A DNA stretch of 64,000 bases from Panulirus ornatus (Eukaryota; Arthropoda; Malacostraca; Decapoda; Palinuridae): the NCBI RefSeq assembly GCF_036320965.1, contig NC_092224.1, positions 101,538,884 through 101,602,883 of the forward strand, written 5' to 3'. Under the pieces are notes generated by a model, which was not told the origin of the DNA, made no database searches, and worked only from the letters and a program-made list of their open reading frames with translations. Shown here one piece after another: positions 49,650-63,100 of the stretch. A program made the translations under genes and the position numbers. Each line of letters begins with the position of its first letter. Position 1 is the first letter of the stretch.

Positions 49650-50130
49650 AGTAGACTTTTAACTGTGACTGGAGCCTTCAACATAAAATGAAAGAAAAGA
49701 TGTGGTGGGGGCCTTGTTTGAGATGAAATGTGGCAAGGCGGCGGGAGTGGATGGTATTGCAACTGTATTTATTATAAAAGTGGCTTTTCTGTTGATGATT
49801 GGTTGATAAGGTTTTTCAAAGTACGGATTATGGAAAGGTCCCTGGGGATTGGCAGAATGCATGTATAGTGCCACTGTATAAAGGTAAGGTGGATAAATGT
49901 GTTTTCACATACAGAGGCATAAGTTTGTTGAGTTTGCTTGGCAAGTTCTATGTTAGGCTATTGATTTAGAGGATAAAGGTATGTACTGAGCTTCTGACAG
50001 GGGAGGAGCAGTGTTGTTTCAGATGGGGTAGAGGATGTGTGGATTAGATGTTTGCTTGAAAAATGTGTTTAAGAAGTATTTAGAAAAACATGGATTTCTG
50101 TGTAGCATTTATGGATCAAAGTATGGATTA
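49650..50130 (+). mobile_element. Old LINE scraps (Jockey-like end, then RTE-like RT)
   Basis: The short segment tgactggagccttcaacata (49666-49685) recurs at 63402-63421 and may be a LINE 3' end. From 49698 the plus strand gives a decayed RTE-like RT: REWMVLQ, DWQNACIVPLYKGKVDK, YRGISLLSLLGKFYVRL and EEQCCFRWGRGCVD. It is much older than copy O. Confidence 0.7.
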
Positions 50131-50137
50131 TGGAATG

Positions 50138-50357
50138 GAGATAGGGAGAAAGAATACTTCCACGTATTCCCTGCGTGTCGTAGAAGGCGACTAAAAGGGA
50201 GGGAGCGGGTGGCTGGAAATCCTCCCTCTCTTTTTTTTAATTTTTCCAAAAGAAGAAACAGAGAAGAGGCCAGGTGAGGATATTTCCTCATAATGCCCAG
50301 TCCTTTGTTCTTAACGCTTACCTCCCTGACGCGGGAATGGCGAATAGTATGAAAGAA
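50138..50357 (+). mobile_element. Short LINE-end element (copy f, in unit A)
   Basis: It lacks the first few bases of the family (starts near gatagggag) and ends in aatggcgaatagtatgaaag. Against its twin at 55440-55660 it has many one-base length differences in homopolymers, so its exact sequence is doubtful. Confidence 0.85.
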
Positions 50358-50420
50358 TATATATATATTATATATTATATATATATATATTTATTTATAT
50401 ATATTATTTATTTATTATAC
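50358..50420. repeat. AT-rich tract
   Basis: Imperfect AT with tattta units between the short element and the LINE tail, shorter and less regular than in unit B. Confidence 0.9.
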
Positions 50421-53400
50421 TTTGTCGCTGTCTCCCGCGTTTGCGAGGTAGCGCAAGGAAACAGACGAAAGAAATGGCCCAACCCCCCCCCATACACATG
50501 TATATACATACGTCCACGCATCGCAAATATACATACCTACACACTTTCCATGGTTTACCCCAGACGCTTCACATGCCCTGGTTCAATCCATTGACAGCAC
50601 GTCGACCCCGGTATACCACATCGTTCCAATTCACTCTATTCCTTGCACGCCTTTCACCCTCCTGCATGTTCAGGCCCCGATCACTCAAAATCTTTTTCAC
50701 TCCATCTTTCCACCTCCAATTTGGTCTCCCACTTCTCCTCGTTCCCTCCACCTCCGACACATATATCCTCTTGGTCAATCTTTCCTCACTCATTCGCTCC
50801 ACGTGACCAAACCACTTCAAAACACCCCCCTCTGCTCTCTCAACCACACTCTTATTATTTCTACACATCTCTCTCACCCTTACAATACTTACTCGATCAA
50901 ACAACCTCACACCACATATTGTCCTCAAACATCTCATTTCCAGCACATCCACCCTCCTGCACACAACTCTATCCATAACCCACGCCTTGCAACCATATAA
51001 CATTGTTGGAACCACTATTCCTTCAAACATACCCATTTTTGCCTTCCGAGATAATGTTCTCGACTTCCAAACATTCTTCAAGGCCCCCAGGATTTTCGCC
51101 CCCTCCCCCACCCTATGATTCACTTCTGCTTCCATGGTTCCATCCGCTGCCAGATCCACTCCCAAACATCTAAAACACATTACTTCCTCCAGTTTTTCTC
51201 CATTCAAAATTACCTCCCAATTGACTTGACCCTCAACCATACTGTACCTAATAACCTTGCTCTTATTCACATTTACTCTTAACTTTCTTCTTTCACACAC
51301 TTTACCAAACTCAGTCACCAGCTTCTGCAGTTTCTTACATGAATCAGCCACCAGCGCTGTATCATCAGCGAACAACAACTGACTCACTTCCCAAGCTCTC
51401 TCATCCCCAACAGACTTCATACTTGCCCCTCTTTCCAAAACTCTTGCATTCACCTCCCTAACAACCCCATCCATAAACAAATTAAACAACCATTGAGACA
51501 TCACACATCCCTGCCGCAAACCTACATTCACTGAGAACCAATCACTTTCCTCTCTTCCTACACGTACACATGCCTTACATCCATGATAAAAACTTTTCAC
51601 TGCTTCTAACAACTTACCTCCCACACCATATATTCTTAAAACCTTCCACAGAGCATCTCTATCAACTCTATCATATGCCTTCTCCAGATCCATAAATGCT
51701 ACATACAAATCCATTTGTTTTTCTAAGTTTTCTCACATATATTCTTCAAAGCAAACACCTGATCCACACATCCTCTACCACTTCTGAAACCACACTGCTC
51801 TTCCCCAATCTGATGCTCTGTACACGCCTTCACCCTCTCAATCAATACCCTCCCATATAATTTACCAGGAATACTCAACAAACTTATACCTCTGTAATTT
51901 GAGCACTCACTCTTATCCCCTTTGCCTTTGTACAATGGCACTATGCAAGCATTCCGCCAATCCTCAGGCACCTCACCATGAATCATACATACATTAAATA
52001 ACCTTACCAACCAGTCAACAATACAGACACCCACTTTTCTAATAAGTTCCACTGCAATACCATCCAAACCTGCTGCTTTGCCGGCTTTCATCTTCCGTAA
52101 AGCTTTTACTACATCTTCTCTATTTACCAAATCATTTTCCCTAACCTTCTCACTTTGCACACCACCTCGACGAAAACACCCTATATCTGCCACTATATCA
52201 TCAAACACCTTCAACAAACCTTCAAAATACTCACTCCATCTCCTTCTCACATCACCACTACTTGTTATCACCTCCCCATTAGCCCCCTTCACTGAAGTTC
52301 CCATTTGCTCCCTTGTCTTACGCACTTTATTTACCTCCTTCCAAAACATCTTTTTATTCTCCCTGAAATTTAATGATACTCTCTCACCCCAACTCTCATT
52401 TGCCCTCTTTTTCACCTCTTGCACCTTTCTCTTGACCTCCTGCCTCTTTCTTTTATACCTCTCTCACTCATTTGCATATTTTCCCTGCAAAAATCGTTCA
52501 AATGCCTCTCTCTTCTCTTTCACTAATAATCTTACTTCTTCATCCCACCACTCACTACCTTTTCTAATCAACCCACCTCCCACGCTTCTCATGCCACAAG
52601 CATCTTTTGCGCAATCCATCACTGCTTCCCTAAGTACATCCCATTCCTCCCCCACTCCCCTTACCTCCTTTGTTCTCACCTTTTTCCATTCTGTACTCAG
52701 TCTCTCCTGGTACTTCCTCACACAGGTCTCCTTCCCAAGCTCACTTACTCTCACCACTCTCTTCACCCCAACATTCACTCCTCTTTTCTGAAAACCCCCA
52801 CAAATCCTCACCTTCGCCTCCACAAGATAATGATCAGACATCCCTCCAGTTGCACCTCTCAGCACATTAACATCTAAAAGTCTCTCTTTCGTGCGTCTAT
52901 TAATTAACACGTAATCCAATAACGCTCTCTGGCCATCTCTCCTACTTACATACTTATACTTATGTATATCTCGCTTTTTAAACCAGGTATTCTCAATCAC
53001 AAGCTCTTCACCATTTCCATTTACAACACTGAACACTCCATGTATACCAATCATTCCCTCAACTACCACATTACTCACCTTTGCATTCAAATTACCCATC
53101 ACTATAACCCAGTCTTGTGCATCAAAACCACTAACACACTCATTCAGCTGCTCCCAAAACACTTGCCTCTCATGATCTTTCTTCTCATGCTCAGGTGCAT
53201 ATGCACCAATAATCACCCATCTCTCTCCATCAGCTTTCAGTTTTACCCATATCAATCTAGAATTTACCTTCTTACACTCTATCACATACTCCCACAACTC
53301 CTGATTCAGGAGTAGTGCTACTCCTTCCCTTGCTCTTATCCTCTCACTAACCCCTGACTTTACTCCCAAGACATTCCCAAACCACTCCTCCCCTTTACCC

Positions 53401-53577
53401 TTTAGCTTCGTTTCACTCAGAACCAAAACATCCAGGTTCCTTTCCTCAAACATACTACCTATCTCTCCTTTTTTCTCATCTTGGTTACATCCACACACAT
53501 TTAGACACCCCAATCTGAGCCTTCGAGGAGGATGAGCACTCCTCACGTGACTCCTTCTTCTGTTTCCCCTTTTTAGA
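50421..53577 (-). mobile_element. Chimeric RTE-like LINE at the duplication junction
   Basis: Positions 50421-50540 are short-form 3' UTR, nearly identical to 55727-55841. From 50541 on it is copy O sequence, with the read-through end (NGLNQGM), the VMGNLNAKV endonuclease change, the Trp to TGA near 52462 and the same frameshift near 51719. It retains HVERMSE, which copy O lost by a 21-bp deletion. Elsewhere short UTRs go with a VVYRG-TGA end, so this UTR/ORF pairing marks a recombinant. Confidence 0.92.
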
Positions 53578-54118
53578 TGTTTTATGATGTTCTTCAAATT
53601 ACTGTAAGATATTTATTCTGGCATCATATGAATGTAATTCATCAGTTTTCGTATCATAGTATATTACCATCTCTCATGTAAATCTTGAGCGCCAGTCTCA
53701 TAGCGCTACGACAGGATAAACTAAGAACATTAGGTTAAATAGCTACAAGCAGTACGCGAGACACGGGCGACGCTACAATGAATATTCTGAAGGCTGGCAT
53801 GAGCCAAAGATCGCAGATAGAGTGGCATCCATATTCAGAGTTGCCGTAGGAAGCAACGAGAACCACCAGAGAAGCAGGTCTCACGCCAGCAGACTTGCTG
53901 TTGATAATACTACTGGTCAAATACCGCCTCTGGGACCCTCACATCCCAGAGCTCATTAAGAGACCTCAGCTCCTTCACATTCCGTCCTGCCTCTGACATA
54001 CCTACTTTGGGAATTTCGTTAAAAGTGTAAGTTTTGTTGGTAAAAGTTTTCAGCTAATTTGACCGTATTCTGGGAATGAATCAAGACTACGATAATCATT
54101 TTACTTATTACATATCGG

Positions 54119-54203
<85 letters not shown>

Positions 54204-54997
54204 AACGTTTTGAGAGTATAGATAGGGAAGGTAAGATGATCTTTACCTCCTAAGCTAAGGAATGTTTAATATGAATCATTACCAAGCACATTCCTGGTTA
54301 CTCATGTATCTGAGAAAGATAACAAGATGTATCTTACGCAATGTATTATGTAATGAAAAGCTTAAACCGAACATACTGACTCATGTTGAGAGTTGCTCTC
54401 TTTCATAAGTCAGAGTCTTATGCAAGCCACTACCTTACATTTTCTAGAGGACTTCATATCATAGCATTCATCATTTGTGTTTATAAAAGGTTTAGCCAAG
54501 TGTGGCATGACACGAAATGTCCTTCATGAAAATAAGTGTTGGGGAATATCACAACCAGGCAGGGAACTACCCGTTTTCTAATCCACAACAACAGACCCAC
54601 AACCTTGCTGACATAAAAGATCTTGCCTCTTGTTGTCTAGGCTGGGGAAGGATCGTCGTGTTCAATACCATCGCATCTCTAGTACAGCAACAGCTAATTA
54701 AGACCATACCATCAAGAGTGTGGGACATATAGAGTATACTCTTTTTTCTATGTTGAAGGCATGAGAGAGTTGAGTTGAAGGCTGTTCACCTTATAGACTG
54801 TTACAGGATAATTTCCATACCCGACCCCCTTGCCCTACGCTGCAAGGTTGGTTCACTTTCCCTCTTCTATAGGTATTATTTTGGTTTTTGCTCACGACAG
54901 CTGGCTACTTGTGAGCCCACAGCACTAACTAGACCACACAATATTCGTAAGTAGACTTTTAACTGTGACTGGAGCCTTCAACATAAAATGAAAGAAA
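53578..54997. other. Unassigned DNA (twin of 48271-49697)
   Basis: The (TC)n at 54121-54201 is uninterrupted and a little shorter than in unit A. Otherwise as unit A. Confidence 0.6.
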
Positions 54998-55438
54998 AGA
55001 TGTGGTGGGGGCCTTGTTTGAGATGAAATGTGGCAAGGCGGCGGGAGTGGATGGTATTGCAACTGTATTTATTATAAAAGTGGCTTTTCTGTTGATGATT
55101 GGTTGATAAGGTTTTTCAAAGTATGGATTATGGAAAGGTCCCTGGGGATTGGCAGAATGCATGTATAGTGCCACTGTATAAAGGTAAGGTGGATAAATGT
55201 GTTTTCACATACAGAGGCATAAGTTTGTTGAGTGTGCTTGGCAAGTTCTATGTTAGGCTATTGATTTAGAGGATAAAGGTATGTACTGAGCTTCTGACAG
55301 GGGAGGAGCAGTGTTGTTTCAGATGGGGTAGAGGATGTGTGGATTAGATGTTTGCTTTGAAAAATGTGTTTAAGAAGTATTTAGAAAAACATGGATTTCT
55401 GTGTAGCATTTATGGATCAAAGTATGGATTATGGAATG
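54998..55438 (+). mobile_element. Old RTE-like RT scrap (twin of 49698-50130)
   Basis: Same decayed RT as in unit A with few base differences (for example tgctttgaaaaatg where unit A has tgcttgaaaaatg). Confidence 0.72.
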
Positions 55439-55439
55439 G

Positions 55440-55658
55440 AGATAGGGGAGAAAGAATACTTCCCACGTATTCCCTGCGTGTCGTAGAAGGCGACTAAAAG
55501 GGGAGGGAGCGGGTGGCTGGAAATCCTCCCTCTCTTTTTTTTTAATTTTCCAAAAGAAGAAACAGAGAAGAGGGCCAGGTGAGGATATTTCCTCAAATGC
55601 CCAGTCCTTTGTTCTTAACGCTACCTCCCTGACGCGGGAAATGGCGAATAGTATGAAA

Positions 55659-55660
<2 letters not shown>
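55440..55660 (+). mobile_element. Short LINE-end element (copy g, in unit B)
   Basis: Reads gataggggagaaagaatact through cttcccacgtattccctgcg to gcgggaaatggcgaatagta. It keeps the family-consensus homopolymer lengths that copy f lacks. Confidence 0.88.
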
Positions 55661-55712
<52 letters not shown>

Positions 55713-55720
55713 TATTTATT
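55661..55720. repeat. (AT)n and tattta tract
   Basis: AT followed by atttattt between the short element and the tail of the next LINE. Confidence 0.95.
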
Positions 55721-58373
55721 ATACTTTGTCGCTGTCTCCCGCGTTTGCGAGGTAGCGCAAGGAAACAGACGAAAGAAATGGCCCAACCCCCCCCCATACA
55801 CATGTATATACATACGTCCACGCACGCAAATATACATACCTACACAGCTTTCCATGGCTTACCCCAGACGCTTCACATGCCTTGATTCAATCCACTGACA
55901 GCACGTCAACCCCGGTATACCACATCGCTCCAATTCACTCTATTCCTTGCCCTCCTTTCACCCTCCTGCATGTTCAGGCCCCGATCACACAAAATCTTTT
56001 TCACTCCATCTTTCCACCTCCAATTTGGTCTCCCTCTTCTCCTTGTTCCCTCCACCTCCGACACATATATCCTCTTGGTCAATCTTTCCTCACTCATCCT
56101 CTCTATGTGCCCAAACCACTTCAAAACACCCTCTTCTGCTCTCTCAACCACGCTCTTTTTATTTCCACACATCTCTCTTACCCTTACGTTACTCATTCGA
56201 TCAAACCACCTCACCCCACACATTGTCCTCAAACATCTCATTTCCAGCACATCCATCCTCCTGCGCACAACTCTATCCATAGCCCACGCCTCGCAACCAT
56301 ACAACATTGTTGGAACCACTATTCCTTCAAACATACCCATTTTTGCTTTCCGAGATAATGTTCTCGACTTCCACACATTCTTCAAGGCCCCCAGAATTTT
56401 CGCCCCCTCCCCCACCCTATGATCCACTTCCGCTTCCATGGTTCCATCCGCTGCCAGATCCACTCCCAGATATCTAAAACACTTCACTTCCTCCAGTTTT
56501 TCTCCATTCAAACTCACCTCCCAATTGACTTGACCCTCAACACTACTGTACCTAATAACCTTGCTCTTATTCACATTTACTCTTAACTTTCTTCTTCCAC
56601 ACACTTTACCAAACTCAGTCACCAGCTTCTGCAGTTTCTCACATGAATCAGCCACCAGCGCTGTATCATCAGCGAACAACAACTGACTCACTTCCCAAGC
56701 TCTCTCATCCCCAACAGACTTCATACTTGCCCCTCTTTCCAAAACTCTTGCATTTACCTCCCTAACAACCCCATCCATAAACAAATTAAACAACCATGGA
56801 AACATCACACACCCCTGCCGCAAACCTACATTCACTGAGAACCAATCACTTTCCTCTCTTCCTACACGTACACATGCCTTACATCCTCGATAAAAACTTT
56901 TCACTGCTTCTAACAACTTGCCTCCCACACCATATATTCTTAATACCTTCCACAGAGCATCTCTATCAACTCTATCATATGCCTTCTCCAGATCCATAAA
57001 TGCTACATACAAATCCATTTGCTTTTCTAAGTATTTCTCACATACATTCTTCAAAGCAAACACCTGATCCACACATCCTCTACCACTTCTGAAACCACAC
57101 TGCTCTTCCCCAATCTGATGCTCTGTACATGCCTTCACCCTCTCAATCAATACCCTTCCATATAATTTACCAGGAATACTCAACAAACTTATACCTCTGT
57201 AATTTTAGCACTCACTCTTATCCCCTTTGCCTTTGTACAATGGCACTATGCACGCATTCCGCCAATCCTCAGGCACCTCACCATGAGTCATACATACATT
57301 AAATAACCTTACCAACCAGTCAACAATACAGTCACCCCCTTTTTTAATAAATTCCACTGCAATTCCATCCAAACCTGCTGCCTTGCCGGCTTTCATCTTC
57401 CGCAAAGCTTTCACTACCTCTTCTCTGTTTACCAAATCATTTTCCCTAACCCTCTCACTTTGCACACCACCTCGACCAAAACACCCTATATCTGCCACTC
57501 TATCATCAAACGCATTCAACAAACCTTCAAAATACTCACTCCATCTCCTTCTCACATCACCACTACTTGTTATCACCTCCCCATTTGCGCCCTTCACTGA
57601 AGTTCCCATTTGCTCCCTTGTCTTACGCACTTTATTTACCTCCTTCCAGAACATCTTTTTATTCTCCCTAAAATTTAATGATACTCTCTCACCCCAACTC
57701 TCATTTGCCCTTTTTTTCACCTCTTGCACCTTTCTCTTGACCTCCTGTCTCTTTCTTTTATACATCTCCCACTCAATTGCATTTTTTCCCTGCAAAAATC
57801 GTCCAAATGCCTCTCTCTTCTCTTTCACTAATAATCTTAATTCTTCATCCCACCACTCACTACCCTTTCTAATCAACCCACCTCCCACTCTTCTCATGCC
57901 ACAAGCATCTTTTGCGCAATCCATCACTGATTCCCTAAATACATCCCATTCCTCCCCCACTCCCCTTACTTCCATTGTTCTCACCTTTTTCCATTCTGTA
58001 CTCAGTCTCTCCTGGTACTTCCTCACACAGGTCTCCTTCTCAAGCTCACTTTCTCTCACCACCCACTTCACCGCAACATTCACTCTTCTTTTCTGAAAAC
58101 CCATACAAATCTTCACCTTAGCCTCCACAAGATAATGATCAGACATCCCTCCACTTGCACCTCTCAGCACATTAACATCCAAAAGTCTCTCTTTCGCGCG
58201 CCTGTCAATTAACACATAATCCAATAACGCTCTCTGGCCATCTCTCCTACTTACATAAGTATACTTATGTATATCTCGCTTTTTAAACCAGGTATTCCCA
58301 ATCATCAGTCCTTTTTCAGCACATAAATCTACAAGCTCTTCACCATTTCCATTTACAACACTGAACACCCCAT
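55721..58373 (-). mobile_element. RTE-like LINE with inverted 5' end: 3' part (copy T)
   Basis: Short 3' UTR (55721-55905), then the ORF from VVYRG back through intact RT motifs ([28 protein letters not shown]) and the endonuclease C-terminus to GVFSVVNGNG near 58373. One nonsense change (Ser to TAA) lies near 57196, before NYRGI. The missing first ~180 codons of the ORF are found next door on the other strand. Confidence 0.93.
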
Positions 58374-58376
58374 TTT

Positions 58377-58890
58377 TTAACTTTCTAAAATGGGAAACAG
58401 AAGAAGGAGTCACGCGGGGAGTGCTCATCCTCCTCGAAAGCTCAGATTGGGGTGCCTAAATGTGTGTGGATGTAACCAAGATGTGAAAAAAGGAGAGATA
58501 GGTAGTATGTTTGAGGAAAGGAACCTGGATGTTTTGGCTCTGAGTGAAACGAAGCTCAAGGGTAAAGGGGAAGAGTGGTTTGGGAAGGTCTTGGGAGTAA
58601 AGTCAGGGGTTAGAGAGAAGACAAGAGCAAGGGAAGGAGTAGCAATACTCCTGAAACAGGAGTTGTGGGAGTATGTGACAGAATGTAAGAAAGTAAATTC
58701 ACGATTAATATGGGTAAAACTGAAAGTTGATGGAGAGAGATGGGTGATTATTGGTGCATATGCACCTGGGCATGAGAAGAAAGATCATGAGAGGCAAGTG
58801 TTTTGGGAGCAGCTGAATGAGTGTGTTAGTGGTTTTGATGCACGAGACCGGGTTATAGTGATGGGTGATTTGATTGCAAAGGTGAGTAAT
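58377..58890 (+). mobile_element. Inverted 5' segment of LINE copy T
   Basis: Starts in the 5' UTR 13 bp before the ATG (58390). It encodes [45 protein letters not shown] and VIVMGDLIAKVSN (GDLN changed to GDLI). It stops at ggtgagtaat and passes into an AT stretch. In RNA coordinates the gap to the 3' part (GVFSVV) is only about 30 bases. Together the two pieces cover the entire ORF. Confidence 0.93.
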
Positions 58891-58910
58891 ATACATATAT
58901 ATATATATAT

Positions 58911-59066
58911 AGACCCCGTTGCTCACCATTGTGAGACGAAGGGTATTCGAGTACTTAGTATTTCGAATAGTTGTTTCCTATTATACAGTCCCTTAGCCTA
59001 ACGGTTAGCATGCCTGCCTCTTGCACAAGGGGTCCCAGGTTCGATTCTGGCTGTTGGAGCTTTGTA

Positions 59067-59070
<4 letters not shown>
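58911..59070 (+). mobile_element. tRNA-derived SINE, copy 2
   Basis: A box tagcctaacgg (58994-59004) and B box gttcgattc (59039-59047) both fit the Pol III consensus. The tRNA-like part runs tcccttagcc...gttggagc. It ends ctttgtatg followed by (AT)n, and AT also lies upstream. The ~75 bp before the tRNA-like part (gaccccgttgctcacc...) are shared with copy 1 at 12076-12232. The loop reads ttgcaca, compatible with a Cys (GCA) or Ala (TGC) ancestor. The stem is imperfect. Confidence 0.88.

Positions 59071-59134
<64 letters not shown>
59068..59134. repeat. (AT)n microsatellite
   Basis: 67 bp of AT between the SINE tail and a LINE 3' UTR fragment. Confidence 0.97.
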
Positions 59135-59137
<3 letters not shown>

Positions 59138-59144
59138 CCCCCTC

Positions 59145-59701
<557 letters not shown>

Positions 59702-59757
<56 letters not shown>
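59702..59757. repeat. (AT)n microsatellite
   Basis: 56 bp of AT directly before a short LINE-end element. Confidence 0.97.
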
Positions 59758-59759
<2 letters not shown>

Positions 59760-59760
59760 T

Positions 59761-60110
<350 letters not shown>

Positions 60111-63100
60111 ATACCCTATCAACTTTTGCCATCTGAAATATGTAATAATCTACTTAAAGGACATAGTTTCTTACTATAATACTTGCTAAACTTTGCAAGT
60201 GACGCTTGATTGTCAATATTGAGTCAGATTTTTCTCCTAAGATTCCTCATTCCAATGCTTTCTAAACTGTGTCCATTCATGAGTAACCTGCCTAGAATAC
60301 AACACATCTTATGGTCATCGTCATTAGTTTTCATGAGATGTTACCTACCGTAAGTTTTCCGACTATCTCATGGCTAGAGAGTGGGGCCTGACAGGCTGCA
60401 TCGCAGACCACAGGTTTAGGCAAGCATTTTTAGATTCTACTAAGGTGGGAACCTATAACACCACCCGAGTGGATGGCTTTCGAGTATTAGAGCATTAAGC
60501 ACGACCCTGAGAACACATCTGTTACGGTAGTGTATGAAGAGGTGCAAATGGTTACCGCTAGTGTTAACCAGTTATATCTTTGTGACGAATCACTAATGAC
60601 CCACAACGTTAAAGCCACCAACAAGGCCAGTGTGATCGCACAGATGATTGTGGAATATTGTAACACCTAGTGATAGGTAGTGGAGATAACTGACGAAAGA
60701 AATCAGGCACTAAGCATCCCATTCTAACTCAAAATTTTCTCTCCGTTTGCAAACAAACTTGATAGAAGAATTCTGTCATTGTTGATTGTTTATAGGCTGA
60801 TTATTTATCTTACCAAGAAGTAAACACAAATGGATAGGTCTCCCCAAGTCTGCCTGATTATCTTCTTTGTGGACTAGAGAGAAGTGCAGTTTGCATGAGA
60901 CTGGTTATGTACTTCGAGCGAAGCAGGTACAGATAGCCAGAGTAAAAGGTCCTGCCACTTGAGCAGTCGTGAACTTATTGTATCAAGGCTCTATAATTCT
61001 GAAGGTGTAATTCAGATGCATTCATATTGCGACGACTTAACGCATACTTTGCATCTCTTTCATATCCGCTTCATATTCTCTGGCACGATCTACGTCTCTT
61101 CTCTTCTCAGCTGTCTCTGTTGACTCAGATTTAGACAGGATTTTCCTACACCAATCCATAGTTTTCCACCTTATAAATTTCTTAAAAGCTACGCCAGAAT
61201 GTGTGAATATCAAGCTATTGTGAAAAAAGAGTGCTGTGGGCTGCTCTCTTTTTCAGCAAGAAAGGCAACCACTTTGCTGTGCGTTGGATGTAAAGCGTAT
61301 TCACTTTTCTCCTCACCATATGTGGGGGTCGTATTCACTGAGGCAGAAGTGAAGGTAGGGAGAGGTGGCGCTTCCCGTCATGCGGGCGACACGACGCGTC
61401 GGCAGGTCTGGGGCTGGTGCCGCCAGGCTGGCTGGTATCGTTTTGTTTGCTCTCTGTAGACAGTAGACAAGACCTATTCCTTCGGCAAAACAAAGTAAAG
61501 AATTGAAGAATCAATTTCTACTTGTCCTAAGTTTAGAAAAAAACTGTTTGCTGAGAAGAGATAAGATGGTTGAAGGAAACGTAGCAAAGTTCAACAGTCG
61601 ACAACAGTTCAAATGCTTTATCTTAACCAAAGATGGCGGAACAGTGCAAGAAAATGATATCAAAATATACATGATTTTTTAGATTTAGCGCGTAACACCG
61701 AAGGTGCTACCTTAGGGTATACCGTATGATTTAATCCCGGCCATAACCCACAGTCGTGTTCCTGAGTTATAAGGCGCTACACTGGCCGTGCTGTGGCAGA
61801 CATTGTTCTGTTATCTGTCTACGATATATTTTATGAAGTCTGAATCACGGGGTGTTGCACCGTCGATAGTTTAAGTATCAACATTCAGACAGCTGTACCT
61901 TCACTCTCTACTGAGCGCGTTTTATTCTGTCTATACTTGCCAAAATATTATCATTTGTGGATATTAACGCGTTCTCGTTATCTTGATATTAATGCGTTCT
62001 CGTTATCTATAGTTCTTGTACCACGAGTGAGCAGCCAAGTCTCTGGGAAATCCAGTATTCAGAACGGCCTTAATTTGTCTCCTTATTTGCATGCAAATTA
62101 TGCAGATAGTGAACCAGAACAAGGGAGGTTGAATGGCATCTGATGAACTGTATCACCCATAGAATACTGCCACTGACGACCCAACACATGTATGCCTCCA
62201 CTGGCTTGTCCAGTGCGAGCTGATGAACATCGCTTCCTCTGTTCCTCATCTCCTGCGTGTTTACGAATATCTGTGATCTGTACACACTGGACCAGGCCTT
62301 CTTATTAAAATGTCTTCAAATGTACCATGTACCATGTCCACATGAACTATATCAGACTGATATGCCTCTGATATTGTGTAGGTACTTGAGTCACTGATGC
62401 CCAGGCAGAATCGTTCACTTAAGAGATATCTCAGTAACTATAAATCACAAATAAACTATCATTACAAACGTCATTCTATTAATCAAAGTGAGTTTTAAAG
62501 ATAATTGAATGTAGTTTGTAGATAAGTAACAAAACAAGTTTTAAGAATTAGACGTGTTTTTCTAGTGTTACAGCTTCTACACATCCCTAGGTCTGAAGCC
62601 ACACTGAGATGGAAGGTAAGATGATGAACAAATGCACGTGACACTTGTTAGTACATAACGCCTTGAAGCTTCATGGCCAGTAATGTCACAATGATGCTTT
62701 ATTGGTGAGGCAAACCTTTCATGTGATCCTTGTCTCCTTATGAAATATAAGACAGATCCTCGGTCAGTCTAGCATGATTAAGTAAATGTGTTTTATGGAA
62801 TTCCATTTTGCGTGGAGAGGAAATATGGGAATAACGGACAGGTGATGAAATACAGGTGAGGAAGCAGAGCACAGTTGCCATTCACGGTTAGTGATCACAT
62901 ATTACAACTGGAACGACGCCCATCCATCCGGGATGAAACATGCTACGAATATGGTCGCTCAAACATACCAAAACCGGCCAAGTGGGCCGCTCATCGGTGA
63001 GGGAAGCTGACACAGTTGTGCATGTGGCCGTTCAGCGACGAGGAGGCGTAACACAAAGGGACCAAAAGCCAGTATCACAGGTGTACATGTGTCCATCATT

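Larger units (their letters stand above)
45255..50540. repeat. Tandem duplication, unit A (about 5.29 kb)
   Basis: It matches unit B (50541-55841) base for base over long stretches, at an offset of 5286 bp at the left end and 5300 bp further right. The unit contains most of LINE copy O, non-repetitive DNA, a (TC)n tract, an RT scrap, a short element, and the first ~120 bp of the next LINE tail. Unit A alone has a 21-bp deletion near 45497 and many one-base homopolymer differences at 50138-50350. Confidence 0.93.
50541..55841. repeat. Tandem duplication, unit B (about 5.3 kb)
   Basis: Second copy of 45255-50540. The boundary lies in a stretch shared by two LINE tails, cacactttccatgg in copy O and cacagctttccatgg in the LINE at 55721. 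Confidence 0.93.

Noticed and set aside
58988..59061. Functional tRNA gene
   Set aside because: A and B boxes fit, but the anticodon stem is imperfect, the segment is a repeated SINE head, and it ends in the SINE tail and (AT)n.
61199..61459. 86-codon ORF in low-repeat DNA
   Set aside because: Too short, no domain. Chance ORF or untested exon.
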